Assembly: GCA_024640695.1 (NCBI GenBank)
Contig: JAHEEM010000003.1
Coordinates: 13,058-46,285 of the forward strand
Length of the DNA: 33,228 bases
Reading direction: 5' to 3'
Source of the DNA: Rhodospirillaceae bacterium
Lineage (GTDB): Bacteria; Pseudomonadota; Gammaproteobacteria; Steroidobacterales; Rariloculaceae
This document shows, in pieces, positions 32,683 through 33,228 of this stretch. Both the position numbers and the translations under genes were made by a program. Below the pieces are notes generated by a model. The model was not told where the DNA came from. It did not search any database and saw nothing but the letters and a program-made list of their open reading frames with translations. How positions within the stretch are numbered: position 1 is the first letter of the stretch; each line of letters starts with the position of its first letter.

Positions 32683-33228
32683 ATGGAGATCTTCGAGGTT
32701 GGCGGCGCGGTCAGAGACAGGCTGCTCGGACGCGATGCTCGGGAACGCGACTGGGTCGTCGTCGGGGGCAGTGCCGAGGAGCTGCTCCAGCTTGGCTATC
32801 GGCAAGTCGGTAAGGACTTTCCTGTATTTCTCCATCCCTCGACCGGCGAAGAATACGCGCTCGCTCGCACTGAAAAGAAGGTGGGTCCCGGCTACCACGG
32901 TTTCACGGTGCAGGCGACAGCCGACGTCACGCTCGAAGAGGATCTCGCCCGGCGCGATCTGACCGTCAACGCAATCGCGCGCGACTCCGCCGGCAACCTC
33001 ATCGACCCGCATGGCGGCCGTCGCGATATCGAGAACCGAGTGCTGCGCCACGTGTCGGCAGCCTTCGTCGAAGACCCGCTGCGCGTGCTGCGGGTAGCAA
33101 GGTTCCTTGCTCGTTTCGGCGAGCTCGGCTTCACGGTCGCGCCTGAGACGCTCGACCTCATGGCCGGGATCGCCAGATCCGGCGAGCTCGCGGCGCTGCG
33201 CCCCGAGCGCGTCTGGCAGGAAACGGAG
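32683..33228 (+). CDS. cca: CCA-adding tRNA nucleotidyltransferase, N-terminal part
   Basis: Adds or repairs the CCA end of tRNAs without a template. The visible 182 codons, cut by the window edge, hold the class II head: [12 protein letters not shown] (Gly-Gly loop at 7-8), the catalytic RERDWVVVG with Asp residues, [10 protein letters not shown], and [17 protein letters not shown] in the neck. RPERVWQE at the end is also typical of the class. Whether the C-terminal HD domain of the multifunctional form is present lies outside the window. No ribosome site is seen, and a promoter ends six bases before the ATG. Confidence 0.96.
   Translation, partial: MEIFEVGGAVRDRLLGRDARERDWVVVGGSAEELLQLGYRQVGKDFPVFLHPSTGEEYALARTEKKVGPGYHGFTVQATADVTLEEDLARRDLTVNAIARDSAGNLIDPHGGRRDIENRVLRHVSAAFVEDPLRVLRVARFLARFGELGFTVAPETLDLMAGIARSGELAALRPERVWQETE

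Overview
The window is a gene-dense, GC-rich stretch of chromosome, most likely from a gammaproteobacterium outside the enteric group. This rests on a fused HldE heptose enzyme, Mpl peptidoglycan recycling ligase, RNase D, a TolC-type outer membrane factor, a Do-type periplasmic protease, and a class II ribonucleotide reductase split into two genes (NrdJa/NrdJb, as in Pseudomonas). Most genes are housekeeping. I see no transposase, phage gene, CRISPR array, tRNA or rRNA.

Layout. Positions 1-8046 (minus strand) form a central-carbon run transcribed in the order tkt, gapA, pgk, gckA (glycerate 2-kinase), pyk and a patatin-like lipase that runs off the left edge. Positions 8239-9897 (plus) hold a CpdA-like phosphodiesterase and a TraB/GumN-family protein. 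Positions 9910-12618 (minus) hold a five-helix membrane protein, mpl, a LonN-domain protein and rubredoxin. Then come rnd (plus) and adk (minus), whose 3' ends overlap, and a plus-strand pair of PPi-dependent phosphofructokinase and H+-pumping pyrophosphatase (14552-17973). A strong hairpin separates these from a minus-strand PAS-GGDEF-EAL signalling protein. Positions 20719-23183 (plus) hold a PIMT-like methyltransferase, a rhodanese and a TolC-family protein, facing hldE (minus). Positions 24822-27845 (minus) hold nrdJa-nrdJb. An AT-rich regulatory region follows, then hsp20, a DegQ/DegP-type protease and an NDUFA9-like dehydrogenase (plus), an M-type aminopeptidase lipoprotein (minus), and the first 182 codons of cca (plus) at the right edge.

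How the genes fit together. Lower glycolysis (GapA, Pgk, Pyk) and transketolase are in one run, with GckA feeding glycerate in as 2-phosphoglycerate. The phosphofructokinase step appears PPi-linked, and its neighbour HppA couples PPi to the proton gradient. PPi is therefore likely an energy currency here, as known for methanotrophs and some other proteobacteria. Envelope genes (Mpl, HldE, TolC, DegQ, lipoprotein) and stress or repair genes (Hsp20, DegQ, PIMT-like) make up much of the rest.

Most worth a second look: the nrdJ-hsp20 intergenic region (two NrdR-like boxes, a DnaA-box-like cluster, an AT-rich tract and a near-perfect sigma-32 promoter); poly-C runs inside the predicted surface loop of the TolC-like protein; the variant PPi-PFK active site beside HppA; the EVL-for-EAL change in the GGDEF-EAL protein; and a probable leaderless promoter for cca. 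I found no clearly new multi-gene system.
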